The position numbers were made by a program, and so were the translations under genes. DNA of 37,050 nt. It comes from Chloroflexota bacterium (lineage in GTDB: Bacteria > Chloroflexota > Dehalococcoidia > Dehalococcoidales > UBA2162). Where the stretch lies: the NCBI GenBank assembly GCA_016190825.1, contig JACPPV010000005.1, positions 1 to 37,050 on the forward strand, read 5' to 3'. Under the pieces are notes generated by a model, which had not been told where the DNA came from, made no database searches, and worked only from the letters and a program-made list of their open reading frames with translations. Below are positions 14,275 to 22,459 of the stretch, one piece after another; within the stretch, counting starts at the first letter, position 1, and the number at the start of each line of letters is the position of its first letter.

Positions 14275-15948
14275 ATGAGCAGCATACTGGAACTGAGACA
14301 AGACCTGACCGCGCAGTTGACTGCGGCAGCCGCCAGAGCGCAGCAGTCGGGCGCGCTACCGCCGGTGACTTTACCGGAGGTAACGCTGGAGCACCCGCAG
14401 AATTCTGCTTTCGGCGATTTTGCCACCAGTTTTCCCCTCAAGTTGGCCCGAGCGGCCGGGGTCAAGCCGATGGAAATCGCCCAGAAGATAGTTGCCCTTT
14501 TGGAGCCGTGCCCTGAGGTGGAACGAGTAGTCGCCGCCGCGCCCGGATTCATCAACTTCACGTTGAAGGCAGGCTGGCTGAGCAGCCAGGTGGAGGCTAT
14601 CTGGCGAGCCGGCGAGAGTTACGGGCGCATTGACCTTGGCAGGGGTGGGCGAGTGCAACTGGAGTTTGTCAGCGTTAATCCCACCGGGCCGCTTCATGTG
14701 GGGCACGGGCGGGGGGCGATTCTCGGTAGCACCCTGGCGAATGTGCTCGCCGCCTCCGGCTATTCCGTCCAGAAAGAATATTATCTCAATGATGCCGGCA
14801 GCCAGATTGATGCCTTCTACCGCTCCCTTTATGCCCGCTACAAGCAGAGTCTTGGTGCTGAGGCGGAGGTGCCGCAAAACGGCTACCACGGCGCTTACAT
14901 GGTAGACCTTGCACGGGAGATTATCACTGAAAAGGCAGACGCGTTTCTCAGCATGACTGAGGGCGAGGCGGTAGAGCGGCTGGGGCAGATTGGCCTCGAC
15001 AAGATGATACGGCAGATTAAGGCCGACCTTGAACTTATCGGCGTAACCTTCGATATCTGGTTCAGCGAGCGCAGTCTTTACGAGAAGGGTCAGTTCCAGG
15101 CCGTAATGGCGCTTTTGCGCCAGGGCGGCTACCTGGTAGAGAAAGAAAATGCCACCTGGTTCATGTCCACCGCGCTGGGTGAAGATAAAGATAACGTGGT
15201 TATCCGTGGTGACGGCTCGCCGACCTATTTTGCCGCCGATGTCGCCTACCACTATAACAAGTTTGTTGAACGCCATTTTGATAAGGTTATCAATATCTGG
15301 GGGGCGGACCACCAGGGGCATGTGCCCCGCATGAAGGCAGTGGTAAGCGCCCTCGGCATCAGCCCGGAGCGGCTTACGATTATTATCTCCCAGATGGTGA
15401 CTCTGCGCCGAGGAGACGAGCTGGTCCGTATTTCCAAGCGTAGCGGGGAAATCATCACGCTGCGGGAGGTGGTAGAAGAGGTGGGAGCGGATGCCTGCCG
15501 CTTCTTTTTCCTCTCGCGCACCGCTGACAGCCAGATGGACTTTGACCTGGAGCTGGCAAAGAAGCAGTCGGCGGAGAACCCGGTGTATTATGTTCAGTAC
15601 GCCCACGCTCGTATTTGCAGCATCGTGCGCCTGGCGGAAGAACGAAAAATCGTTTTTGATGACGGTGATGTCTCGCTGCTTGCCTCTGAGCCGGAGTTGG
15701 CACTTATCCGCAAGCTGATGCTGCTTCCGGAGCTGATCGAAACAGTGGCGACGACGCTCGAACCTCACCACCTCACCTATTACGCGCAGGACTTAGCCAC
15801 CGTTTTCCATGCCTTTTACAGGGATTGCCGGGTGGTATCGGATGATGAAGCCGTAACCAAAGCCCGCCTCAAGCTGGTGGCCGCCGCCAGGACCGTGCTT
15901 GCCGGCGTACTGCATCTGCTCGGTATGACCGCGCCGGAGAGGATGTGA
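14275..15948 (+). CDS. argS: Arginyl-tRNA synthetase
   Basis: This class I synthetase charges tRNA-Arg. From ATG 14275 it has 557 residues. It begins with the Arg-specific N-terminal domain (Add1, about 1-100). The HIGH motif appears as [12 protein letters not shown] with EFVSVNPTG just before it, and [14 protein letters not shown] lies in the catalytic domain. The KMSKS equivalent is RISKRSGE, and a DALR anticodon-binding domain completes the protein to the C-terminus. A TTG at 14263 could add four residues, but it would precede the predicted transcription start. Length and motifs are complete. Confidence 0.96.
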   Translation: MSSILELRQDLTAQLTAAAARAQQSGALPPVTLPEVTLEHPQNSAFGDFATSFPLKLARAAGVKPMEIAQKIVALLEPCPEVERVVAAAPGFINFTLKAGWLSSQVEAIWRAGESYGRIDLGRGGRVQLEFVSVNPTGPLHVGHGRGAILGSTLANVLAASGYSVQKEYYLNDAGSQIDAFYRSLYARYKQSLGAEAEVPQNGYHGAYMVDLAREIITEKADAFLSMTEGEAVERLGQIGLDKMIRQIKADLELIGVTFDIWFSERSLYEKGQFQAVMALLRQGGYLVEKENATWFMSTALGEDKDNVVIRGDGSPTYFAADVAYHYNKFVERHFDKVINIWGADHQGHVPRMKAVVSALGISPERLTIIISQMVTLRRGDELVRISKRSGEIITLREVVEEVGADACRFFFLSRTADSQMDFDLELAKKQSAENPVYYVQYAHARICSIVRLAEERKIVFDDGDVSLLASEPELALIRKLMLLPELIETVATTLEPHHLTYYAQDLATVFHAFYRDCRVVSDDEAVTKARLKLVAAARTVLAGVLHLLGMTAPERM

Positions 15949-15964
15949 TAGGTCATTCGTTGAT

Positions 15965-15993
15965 GTCATTCCAGCGAAAGCCGGGAATCCAGG
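15965..15993. repeat. Palindromic dispersed repeat, family A (short copy)
   Basis: GTCATTCCAGCGAAAGCCGG followed by GAATCCAGG forms a small hairpin (CATTCC...GGGAAT). It represents only the left module of the long copies. It sits between argS and hisA. Confidence 0.8.
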
Positions 15994-16077
15994 GGATGAA
16001 GGGCGGTGGAAATCAACGCTTCAGTCCAGTAATTATGGTCGGCCTGACCGGGGCGGCTGGAAACAGTCACGCAGTTC

Positions 16078-16086
16078 TGCTAGAAT
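16078..16086 (+). promoter_or_regulatory. Likely hisA promoter, extended -10
   Basis: TGCTAGAAT fits an extended -10, with TGGAAA (16058-16063, four of six matches to TTGACA) 17 bases upstream. A start near 16093 would leave a short leader containing the GAGAGG ribosome site at 16103-16108. Confidence 0.5.
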
Positions 16087-16117
16087 TATCCCTGTTTTGA
16101 CTGAGAGGTAACAAAAA

Positions 16118-16834
16118 ATCGAGATTATTCCGGCAATTGACCTTAAAGGCGGCAAGTGCGTCCGTCTGTACCAGGGAGACTATGACAGAGAGACGGTTTT
16201 CTCCGATGACCCGGTTGAGGTAGCCTTGCGCTGGCAGGCGATGGGCGCTCCCCGCGTACACATTGTTGACCTCGACGGCGCCGCGTCCGGCGAACCGGGA
16301 AATCTGGACATCATCCGGCAGATTGCGATGGCTCTTCAGATACATACCCAGGTAGGCGGCGGCATCCGGAAAATGGAAACGGTGAAAGAGCTGCTCAAAA
16401 TGGGCATCGATAGGGTTATCCTGAGCACGGCGGCCGTCGAAGACCCGCAGCTTGTGGCAGATGTGTGCCGGGCTTTTGCGGAGTCAACCATTGTGAGTAT
16501 TGACACGCGGGATGGCTGGGTGGCGACCCATGGCTGGCAGCAGGAGACACGGCTGATGGCGGTTGATTTTGCCAGGTCCATGGCAAAGCTGGGAGTGAAG
16601 CGCTTTGTCTACACCGATATCAGCCGGGACGGAACGCTAACCGAGCCCAACTTCAGCGCTTTCGCCGAGCTGATGAGTGCAATCAGGCTGCCGGTTATCG
16701 CCTCCGGGGGTGTTTCATCGCTCACCCATGTAACTATGCTGAAGCAGCTTGGCGCGGAGGGTGTCATCATCGGGCGGGCGCTGTACACCGGCGATATCAA
16801 CCTCAAGCAGGCGCTGGCGGCGATTTCCAGCTGA
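16118..16834 (+). CDS. hisA: ProFAR isomerase (HisA), apparent AUC start
   Basis: HisA isomerises ProFAR to PRFAR in histidine synthesis with a (beta/alpha)8 barrel. The N-terminus [20 protein letters not shown] holds the catalytic Asp of AIDL. Mid-protein there are [16 protein letters not shown] and TDISRDGTL (second catalytic Asp), and the end has [13 protein letters not shown] and GVIIGRALY for phosphate binding. In this frame a TAA sits at 16109-16111 and no ATG, GTG or TTG occurs until 16226, which would remove the catalytic Asp. The codon in the usual initiator position is ATC at 16118, nine bases after GAGAGG. With that start the protein has 238 residues, normal for HisA. Confidence 0.93.
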   Translation: MEIIPAIDLKGGKCVRLYQGDYDRETVFSDDPVEVALRWQAMGAPRVHIVDLDGAASGEPGNLDIIRQIAMALQIHTQVGGGIRKMETVKELLKMGIDRVILSTAAVEDPQLVADVCRAFAESTIVSIDTRDGWVATHGWQQETRLMAVDFARSMAKLGVKRFVYTDISRDGTLTEPNFSAFAELMSAIRLPVIASGGVSSLTHVTMLKQLGAEGVIIGRALYTGDINLKQALAAISS

Positions 16835-16847
16835 GGAGGTCGGTAAG

Positions 16848-17183
16848 ATCGAGAGTCATAAGAATTTGCCTGCCCTGAAGTTCGACGACAAAGGGCTGAT
16901 TGCGGCAATAGTACAGGACGCCGATACCGGCGATGTGCTGATGCTGGGCTACATGAATGAGGCGGCGTTGCGCCGGACGCTTTCCGGGGAGGATGTCTGG
17001 TTCTACAGCCGCAGCCGGCAGGAGCTCTGGCACAAAGGCGGGACCTCCGGCAATTACCTTAAGGTGCGAGAGCTATGGTTCGACTGCGATGCTGATGCCA
17101 TCCTCGTCAAGGCGCATCCCCTCGGCCCCACCTGTCACACCGGCAACAAGTCCTGCTTTTTCCGTCCGCTGACCAGCGCATAG
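16848..17183 (+). CDS. hisI: Phosphoribosyl-AMP cyclohydrolase (HisI), apparent AUC start
   Basis: HisI opens the adenine ring of PR-AMP, the third step of histidine synthesis. The 111-residue protein shows [57 protein letters not shown] and NKSCFF, including the zinc and magnesium Cys, His and Asp residues. It is the single-domain form, without the HisE part. The usual KGETSG motif reads KGGTSG, so a conserved Glu is missing. GAGGAGGT at 16833-16840 lies eight bases before ATC 16848 and no ATG, GTG or TTG is suitably placed. It starts 13 bases after hisA. A TTG at about 16866 would be the nearest canonical start but is too far from the ribosome site. Confidence 0.93.
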   Translation: MESHKNLPALKFDDKGLIAAIVQDADTGDVLMLGYMNEAALRRTLSGEDVWFYSRSRQELWHKGGTSGNYLKVRELWFDCDADAILVKAHPLGPTCHTGNKSCFFRPLTSA

Positions 17184-17214
17184 AGCACGGGGCATGGTGC
17201 GGAACGGATTGAGC

Positions 17215-18612
17215 TCAACCTTCGACGGCCAGGTTCATCCGTATCTTCAGGTTCATAAACTCGTCCTCATACTTCTGGATGAACCTCTCATCCGCGAAGC
17301 TGAAGTGTGAGTTAGCCCCGATGATGATGTGGTCTAATACTTTAATTTGCATGACTCTCCCCATAAAAACCAGGTCTCTCGTGAGCCGTCTGTCGAGGCG
17401 GGAGGGAGTGGGGTCACCGGATGGATGATTGTGTACAAAGATCAGGTTGGTGGCGCTGGCATTGATAGCGGCTTCCATGATTTCACGGGGACGCACGGGA
17501 GCGCTGTCAACCGTTCCGGAAGACAGGTCTGCTACATCAATGATATGGGTACTATTATCCAGGAAAATCACTTTGAATATCTCAATTTTGAGATCACGCA
17601 TCGAATAGTGGAGATAGTCGAAAACTTCCCGGGAAGAGCCATAAACCGGCTTGTTAACAATTTGTTGTCTGAGGAGCTCAGAAGGCAACTGCTTTAGTAA
17701 TTGCACGAAAAAAATGCACGTGGGTGTCAATCCGGCTCGCCTCAGTTCAACCCGGGACGCCGACATGAAGCGCATCAGGCTCTGGAACTCTTTGATAGCC
17801 GCCTGCGCCAGCTTTTTCGCTTCATCCGCAGGAAGGCACAGCCCCATGACCAGTTCGATGATGTCTGCATCGTCCATACCCTCAAACCCTGAAGCAAGGA
17901 ACCGCTTCTGAAGCCTGGCCAAATATGCTTCTCCGGCAGATGGGGAAATTTTTCCTGGCTCTGATTTCAGCACCAACCTGCTTCCTGCCCGTTTAAACAG
18001 TGTGAACTCATGGTGCAGCGATATATCCAGTACTTCAGGAGGCGAATATCTGCCAAGATTGTAACTACAGATGGCTATCATGTTGTGCCCAGAAATGGTG
18101 TCGTTGACCGCTTCTTCATATTCCGCGAATTTTCGCTTGTCTCTCTTTCCGACCCAACCCGTATCGCCCGCCGTTCTCATACCTGCGTAGCCCCTCTCAG
18201 TCACCTTCCCGAGTTTGCTCGCCCATCCGTCCAGAACTTTACGGGCATCAAATGTGCCATCGCTCAAATACAGGCTTGCGGACGGCATTGTCTCCATCTG
18301 GCCCCTCGCCTGATATTGAGCGAAGCCCGGGATGGCTCTTCTCAGTGCCCGGCCGCACTGTTCGTCATCCAAAATGTCCGGAAATGCCCAAACGCAAAGC
18401 TCATTATTCTCCAGGCCGGCTTTAAAAAAAGGAACCAGGGTACTCAGCAAGTCACGTGAAGTTTCGTAAAACAGACAGATATGAGATCCGGAGGGGATGG
18501 CATCCAGAACGTCTATCCCGGTCTTTCGTGGGTCCTTTTCGATGTGCCAACCTCCTGCCCGAAAGAATCCGCGTCGACTCATATTGCTGGACTCAGAATC
18601 TCTATTTTCCAC
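17215..18612 (-). CDS. MEDS sensor domain fused to a RadC/JAB metalloprotease-like domain
   Basis: This 465-residue protein has two parts. Residues about 33-210 match the MEDS (methanogen/methylotroph DcmR sensory) domain: GSHICLFYETSRDLLSTLVP, FFKAGLENNELCVWAFPD, and YSPPEVLDISLHHEF. Residues about 228-455 are a RadC-like protein. This has an N-terminal helical part (RLQKRFLASGFEGMDDADII) and a JAMM/JAB metal site HNHPSGDPTPSRLD (394-407). RadC proteins were once linked to DNA repair and are now of uncertain role. MEDS domains usually sit in signalling proteins. The gene stands alone between hisI and the acetyltransferase gene, with its own promoter. Function of the fusion is unknown. Confidence 0.85.
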   Translation of the reverse strand: MENRDSESSNMSRRGFFRAGGWHIEKDPRKTGIDVLDAIPSGSHICLFYETSRDLLSTLVPFFKAGLENNELCVWAFPDILDDEQCGRALRRAIPGFAQYQARGQMETMPSASLYLSDGTFDARKVLDGWASKLGKVTERGYAGMRTAGDTGWVGKRDKRKFAEYEEAVNDTISGHNMIAICSYNLGRYSPPEVLDISLHHEFTLFKRAGSRLVLKSEPGKISPSAGEAYLARLQKRFLASGFEGMDDADIIELVMGLCLPADEAKKLAQAAIKEFQSLMRFMSASRVELRRAGLTPTCIFFVQLLKQLPSELLRQQIVNKPVYGSSREVFDYLHYSMRDLKIEIFKVIFLDNSTHIIDVADLSSGTVDSAPVRPREIMEAAINASATNLIFVHNHPSGDPTPSRLDRRLTRDLVFMGRVMQIKVLDHIIIGANSHFSFADERFIQKYEDEFMNLKIRMNLAVEG

Positions 18613-18667
18613 TCTAATCCGAATGGTATTGGAATAACTCTGACTATCACTGAGTCTGTGAGAGCGT

Positions 18668-18697
18668 AGTGTAGCGCAATTATGATATAGTTGTCAA
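18668..18697 (-). promoter_or_regulatory. Promoter for the MEDS-RadC gene
   Basis: On the reverse strand TTGACA (complement of 18692-18697) is followed, 18 bases on, by TACACT (complement of 18668-18673). It would start transcription about 50 bases before ATG 18612. Confidence 0.55.
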
Positions 18698-18882
18698 CTG
18701 CAAGGCATTATTTCGTTAAATTTTGCTCGTTTTATTATCCATCAAAGGAAATGAGGTGGCTCGAACGGGGGTTTTCACTTTGCTCTTTGACGCTTTGTCA
18801 ATCGTGATGCTCAGCTAGCGAGAAAAGAAGCGGCAGGCGGTCTCTGCTAATAGCGGGGAAATGGGAAAGACACCGGGCAGTG

Positions 18883-19377
18883 TCATGCAGCCGTTTGGCG
18901 GCGCAATTGCTTCTGGAAAATCACCAGATCGTCACCTGGGGCATAGTAGTCAGCGACCTGGGCTGCTACTTCGTAACCTGAAGCCCGGTAGAAGCGCCGC
19001 GTCTTTTCATATTCGGGCGTGGAGGAGGTCTGGATGATAATCAGCCTGCCCTTGCCTCGCTTGATCTCAGTTTCGGCGGCGGTCACGAGCGCCCGGCCGA
19101 TGCCTTGCCCCTGGACATGGCGGGCGACGGCGATCCAGTAAATGTCCCAGGTGTCCTGCGTCAGTGGGGTGGGGCCATAGCATACGTAGCCGCTCACTGT
19201 GCCATCGGTTTCGGCCACCAGAATAAAATAGCCGGAACCGGAGGGATCATTCAGGTAGCTGTCGACAAGCTCCTCGGCGATGACCACTTCCTCCGGCCGG
19301 AACTCAGGAGTATGTCGCAGTATCTGCATTACTGCCAGCTTGTCTTTGGCGGTCATCGGGCGGATTGCGGTCATCAT
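18883..19377 (-). CDS. GNAT-family N-acetyltransferase
   Basis: This 164-residue protein has the GNAT fold. IRPMTAKDKLAVMQIL starts the fold, and VAETDGTVSGYVCYGPTPLT and DIYWIAVARHVQGQGIGRAL (motif A, acetyl-CoA pyrophosphate loop QGQGIGRA) follow. EKTRRFYRASGYEVAAQVAD marks motif B. The substrate is unknown; such enzymes acetylate amino groups or act as aminoacyl or peptidyl transferases. Its start overlaps the stop of the preceding ATP-grasp gene by four bases, so it is translationally coupled and likely works on the product of the two ligases. Confidence 0.9.
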   Translation of the reverse strand: MMTAIRPMTAKDKLAVMQILRHTPEFRPEEVVIAEELVDSYLNDPSGSGYFILVAETDGTVSGYVCYGPTPLTQDTWDIYWIAVARHVQGQGIGRALVTAAETEIKRGKGRLIIIQTSSTPEYEKTRRFYRASGYEVAAQVADYYAPGDDLVIFQKQLRRQTAA

Positions 19378-20378
19378 CCGGGCGTCCTTTCCAGCGCCAT
19401 CTCTACCAGCTTCTCGATGAACTGTGGATAGGTCATCCCTGCCGTCCTTGCCTGGCGCGCAGCGCCCGCTTCCGGAGAGATATCCGGGTTGGGATTCACC
19501 TCGATGACATGGAGCCGACCCCCGGCATCCATTCTGAAATCCACCCGGGCGTAGCCGGAACCGCAGACAAGTCGAAAAACCTGGCTGGCAGTATCGACTA
19601 TCTCTTTGAGCTGTTCATCGTTTATTTCCGCCGGACATACCGCCTTCGTGCCTTTGAAATAGGGGCTGCCTTTCTCCCATTTCGCGGCGAATGTCAGTAT
19701 GTGCGGCAGTCCCAGCGGGAGGGAAAAAATGATTTCTGAAACGGGGAGGGCGACGGGTTCTTTCCCCCCCAGGACGGTAATGTTGAACTCGCGGCCGTCA
19801 ACAAACTCCTCCACCAGCGCCTGCCCGCCGTAAAGCCGGCTGACCCTGCCTACCTGCTTCGCCAGCGCATCACGGTCGTGGATGACGCTTTCTTCCGTCA
19901 GACCATGGCTGGCGTCCTCTTCCGGAGGCTTGACGATGCAGGGGAACAATAGATGAAAAGAAGACAATGCGTTTGGAGAAAGCAACTGGTATCCGGGAGT
20001 GCTAATGCCGCCGGCAATCAGCAGGGCTTTCGTCTCCGCCTTGTTCAGCGCTAGCGCCAGCGCTTTTTCCGGACACCCGGTGTATGGTTTTCCCAGAGTT
20101 TCCAGAGTACCGGCGATTGTGGCCTCTGTTTTCGGAGACTCGGGGAAACCCTCAAAAAGGTTGAACACGAGGTCTGTCCTCAGTTTCTTGAGCGTCTCCT
20201 GTGCCCGCTCGAGGGACGGCGAGAGAGGCGCCCGGGTTGCCGGATAGCCCAGCCCAACCAGGGCTTGATGCACTGCTTCGACCGAGTCCATTACGCCGCG
20301 CACGGCTTTTTCCTCGCCGAGACTGCCGTAACGGCCGGGGTCAGGCTCATTGTAGATGATGGCTATTGCCGGGCGCAC
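19374..20378 (-). CDS. D-Ala-D-Ala ligase-like ATP-grasp ligase (second)
   Basis: This 334-residue protein starts at GTG 20378 after GAGAGG. The family layout is visible. TDLVFNLFEGFPESPKTEAT lies in the N-terminal lobe, and GKPYTGCPEKALALALNK is followed by the ATP-binding strand CIVKPPEEDASHGL. QALVEEFVDGREFNITVLGG and ARVDFRMDAGGRLHVIEVNP (metal-binding E...N) complete the ATP-grasp fold. It resembles D-Ala-D-Ala ligase but overlaps a second such gene and a GNAT gene, which is not the context of cell-wall synthesis. An amide- or peptide-forming role on another substrate is more likely (inference). Confidence 0.88.
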   Translation of the reverse strand: MRPAIAIIYNEPDPGRYGSLGEEKAVRGVMDSVEAVHQALVGLGYPATRAPLSPSLERAQETLKKLRTDLVFNLFEGFPESPKTEATIAGTLETLGKPYTGCPEKALALALNKAETKALLIAGGISTPGYQLLSPNALSSFHLLFPCIVKPPEEDASHGLTEESVIHDRDALAKQVGRVSRLYGGQALVEEFVDGREFNITVLGGKEPVALPVSEIIFSLPLGLPHILTFAAKWEKGSPYFKGTKAVCPAEINDEQLKEIVDTASQVFRLVCGSGYARVDFRMDAGGRLHVIEVNPNPDISPEAGAARQARTAGMTYPQFIEKLVEMALERTPG

Positions 20379-21370
20379 CGGGGGTACCTCTCGAGGGCAG
20401 CCTGCAGGACCGCCTCGATCAAATCTCCGTAGCTCCAGCCCATCTTTCGAGACAGAATTACGAGGTCGCTGCTCCGGAAATTGAGACCCGGCAGCGGATT
20501 TATCTCCAAAAAACCGGGCGTCCCATCGGGATAAAGGCGGAAATCAATCCGGGCAAAGTCCCGACACCCAAGGGTCTCGAAAATACGCAGGCTGGCGTCC
20601 TCAATCCTCTTCAGGATACCCGGTTCCAGTTGAGCCGGGCACTCATACTCGACGAGCCTTTCCCAATCCCGTTTGACTTCCAGCGAATAAACAAAAGGGG
20701 TACCGGTTTCCTTCGGCAGGATGCGCATGATGCCGATGACCCGTGGCGGCGAATTCCCCACCACGCCTACGGTTATTTCGTCGCCGCCAATGAACTCCTC
20801 CACCATGACCGGCTGGCGGTAGCGTTCCAGCCAGTCCCGCGAGACCCTGATGATTTCTTCGGTACTATTCACAATGCAGGAAGAAAGGACGCCCTTGCTG
20901 GAGCCTTCATGCGCGGGCTTGATCAGGGCGGGGATGGGGAAACCCTCCCACGTATCTTGTTCCAGATGGCTGACGGCGGAGACTGTGCGAAAGGCCGGCG
21001 TGTAGAGACTGGCCGAGGCGACCAGGCGCTTGGTCAGCGGCTTGTCCAGGCAAATCGAAAGGCACTGCGGGTCCGAGCCAGTATAGGGAATATCTAGCAT
21101 CTCAAGCACGCCTGGCACCTGGGCTTCCCGGCTCCGGTGGTTCCCCAGACCTTCGGCAATGTTGAACACCAGGTCAACATTTTCATGCAGGACGGCGGTA
21201 AGGAAATCACGACCGCCTCCCAACAGGACAACCGAATGCCCCAGCGCCGCCAGCGCGCCGGCAACGCCCTCAACCGTCTCCAGGGAATCGTATTCCTCCA
21301 GTGCATCTTCTGTCTGGAGGTGACGCGCCGGCACCTTCTCTTTGAGGTCATAAGCCAGTCCGATCTTCAT
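20363..21370 (-). CDS. D-Ala-D-Ala ligase-like ATP-grasp ligase (first)
   Basis: From ATG 21370 the protein has 335 residues and begins MKIGLAYDLKEK, the usual start of this subgroup; a TTG at 21391 would add seven residues. Motifs include VDLVFNIAEGLGNHRSREAQ, LDIPYTGSDPQCLSICLDK, ALIKPAHEGSSKGV for ATP, VMVEEFIGGDEITVGVVG, and ARIDFRLYPDGTPGFLEINP followed by LPGL. The last motif has the metal-binding Glu and Asn. It overlaps the next ATP-grasp gene by 16 bases. The two ligases share only general family similarity, so they probably act in sequence on different substrates. Confidence 0.88.
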   Translation of the reverse strand: MKIGLAYDLKEKVPARHLQTEDALEEYDSLETVEGVAGALAALGHSVVLLGGGRDFLTAVLHENVDLVFNIAEGLGNHRSREAQVPGVLEMLDIPYTGSDPQCLSICLDKPLTKRLVASASLYTPAFRTVSAVSHLEQDTWEGFPIPALIKPAHEGSSKGVLSSCIVNSTEEIIRVSRDWLERYRQPVMVEEFIGGDEITVGVVGNSPPRVIGIMRILPKETGTPFVYSLEVKRDWERLVEYECPAQLEPGILKRIEDASLRIFETLGCRDFARIDFRLYPDGTPGFLEINPLPGLNFRSSDLVILSRKMGWSYGDLIEAVLQAALERYPRCARQ

Positions 21371-21391
21371 CTCTCGTGTTTCATCAGACAA

Positions 21392-21935
21392 ATCCCTGGT
21401 ATTAAGTGGAAGTGAAGGGCGTAATAGGTTTTGACTTCGAAAGCTGTACGCTATTCTCTACAACTACGTAATAGACCAATAGCCCTTCTCCGTGTCCACT
21501 CACTTTAATTCTCTCGTTGGCGACTTCTCAAGTAGCAAATCCAGCGCCAATTTTGTTCATCCTTAAGCTGACCCTGATTCAGTCGGATCCAGCCGTAGGC
21601 CGCATTAAAGTCACAGGTATTTAATCCTAACACATTTTAAGATAGGGGCGTTACGCGGTCAAGTTCGTGTTAAACTGACTCCTAGCAGCCGTGCGGTAAG
21701 CCGAAGGAGGCCGGGGACGGGATTAATTCACCACTCGGACGGGGAGACAATATGCCCATGATGACTATCGTCCGTTGCTAGGGCGATATGGCTTGTCAGC
21801 AGCATGTCGAGGACAGGGAGTTACCCGGATAATGCTTTCGTTGAGGTTTTTCCGGGCTATGAAAACAGTAAAGTGCAATCATGCCTTTCATCGGTGGCTC
21901 TCTGCAGCAAGTAAACTTTTCCATATGGCGGCAGG
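21392..21935. other. Intergenic region without a supported gene
   Basis: This stretch between the ATP-grasp operon and the small membrane gene holds only short unsupported frames. It has a GC-rich part around 21690-21740 (GCCGAAGGAGGCCGGGGACG) that may be structured, but I could not match it to a riboswitch or other RNA family. Confidence 0.5.
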
Positions 21936-21964
21936 TTGTGTTACGCCGGCTAAAGCTTTATAAT
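21936..21964 (+). promoter_or_regulatory. Promoter of the small membrane gene
   Basis: TTGTGT at 21936-21941 and a perfect TATAAT at 21959-21964 are separated by 17 bases. Transcription would start near 21971, about three bases before GTG 21974. Confidence 0.6.
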
Positions 21965-21973
21965 CATAAATAC

Positions 21974-22384
21974 GTGAAACGAAAGAGTCTTATCCTCGGT
22001 GCGCTGCTTTTGCCGGGTGTTTTGCTGGGGTTTCTCTTCTATCCTGCCTGCGGGGCAGGATTCGTGCTATCCAAGTATTGCTCCGGAAAACGGGACGGAG
22101 AGCGGGGGAAGGTAAGGTCAATCATTATCCCGGTTCCGCGGCGAGATTGCCAGATTCACCTTCACCACTGGTTTTTGTCGTCTCTGGCGGGGGTTATCAG
22201 TGTTGTTACCGGCTTCTTCGTGTTTTCTCCGGCACTCTTTTTGGGGTTTATTAGCGGGTTGGTTTTCCAGGGCATCTTTTGCTACGGAGATTGGCACCGC
22301 ATAATCACGAAGAGGAAGCCATTCACCGTTCTGGATGAGGCGCTACTGCTGGCGTGTGAGCAGCAGGAGTCGGTGACACTTTGA
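21974..22384 (+). CDS. Small membrane protein of unknown function
   Basis: From GTG 21974 the protein has 136 residues. It has a first membrane helix (LILGALLLPGVLLGFLFYPA), a basic loop with RSIIIPVPRRDCQIHLHHWF, a second and a third hydrophobic segment (LAGVISVVTGFFVFSPALFL, GFISGLVFQGIFCYGDW), and a basic C-terminal part. The HLHHW...YGDWH pattern, with several His at the membrane edge, is distinctive but I know no named family. ATG 21881 is a longer in-frame alternative, but it lies upstream of the predicted promoter -10. A bidirectional terminator follows. Confidence 0.7.
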   Translation: MKRKSLILGALLLPGVLLGFLFYPACGAGFVLSKYCSGKRDGERGKVRSIIIPVPRRDCQIHLHHWFLSSLAGVISVVTGFFVFSPALFLGFISGLVFQGIFCYGDWHRIITKRKPFTVLDEALLLACEQQESVTL

Positions 22385-22405
22385 TGAACAAGTAGTTTGA
22401 CGAGC

Positions 22406-22443
22406 AAAGTGGGGGCGTCTTAATGAGACGCCCCCACTTTTTT
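22406..22443. terminator. Bidirectional intrinsic terminator
   Basis: AAAGTGGGGGCGTCT (22406-22420) and AGACGCCCCCACTTT (22426-22440) form a perfect 15-pair stem with loop TAATG, followed by a T run. The A/T ends on both sides let it stop both the + strand membrane gene and the - strand dnaK operon. Confidence 0.95.
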
Positions 22444-22459
22444 GATTTTCAAGCCTGTT

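Noticed and set aside
14371-15771. Long open frame on the - strand across argS
   Set aside because: It mirrors the codon pattern of argS, which has all synthetase motifs; the antisense protein shows no recognisable domain.
21680-21770. Possible riboswitch in the GC-rich stretch before the small membrane gene
   Set aside because: I could not find the conserved core of the cobalamin or any other riboswitch, and a separate promoter lies between it and the gene.
21775-21963. Possible transposase remnant before the membrane gene
   Set aside because: The 62-codon frame shows no transposase motif and ends inside a good promoter.
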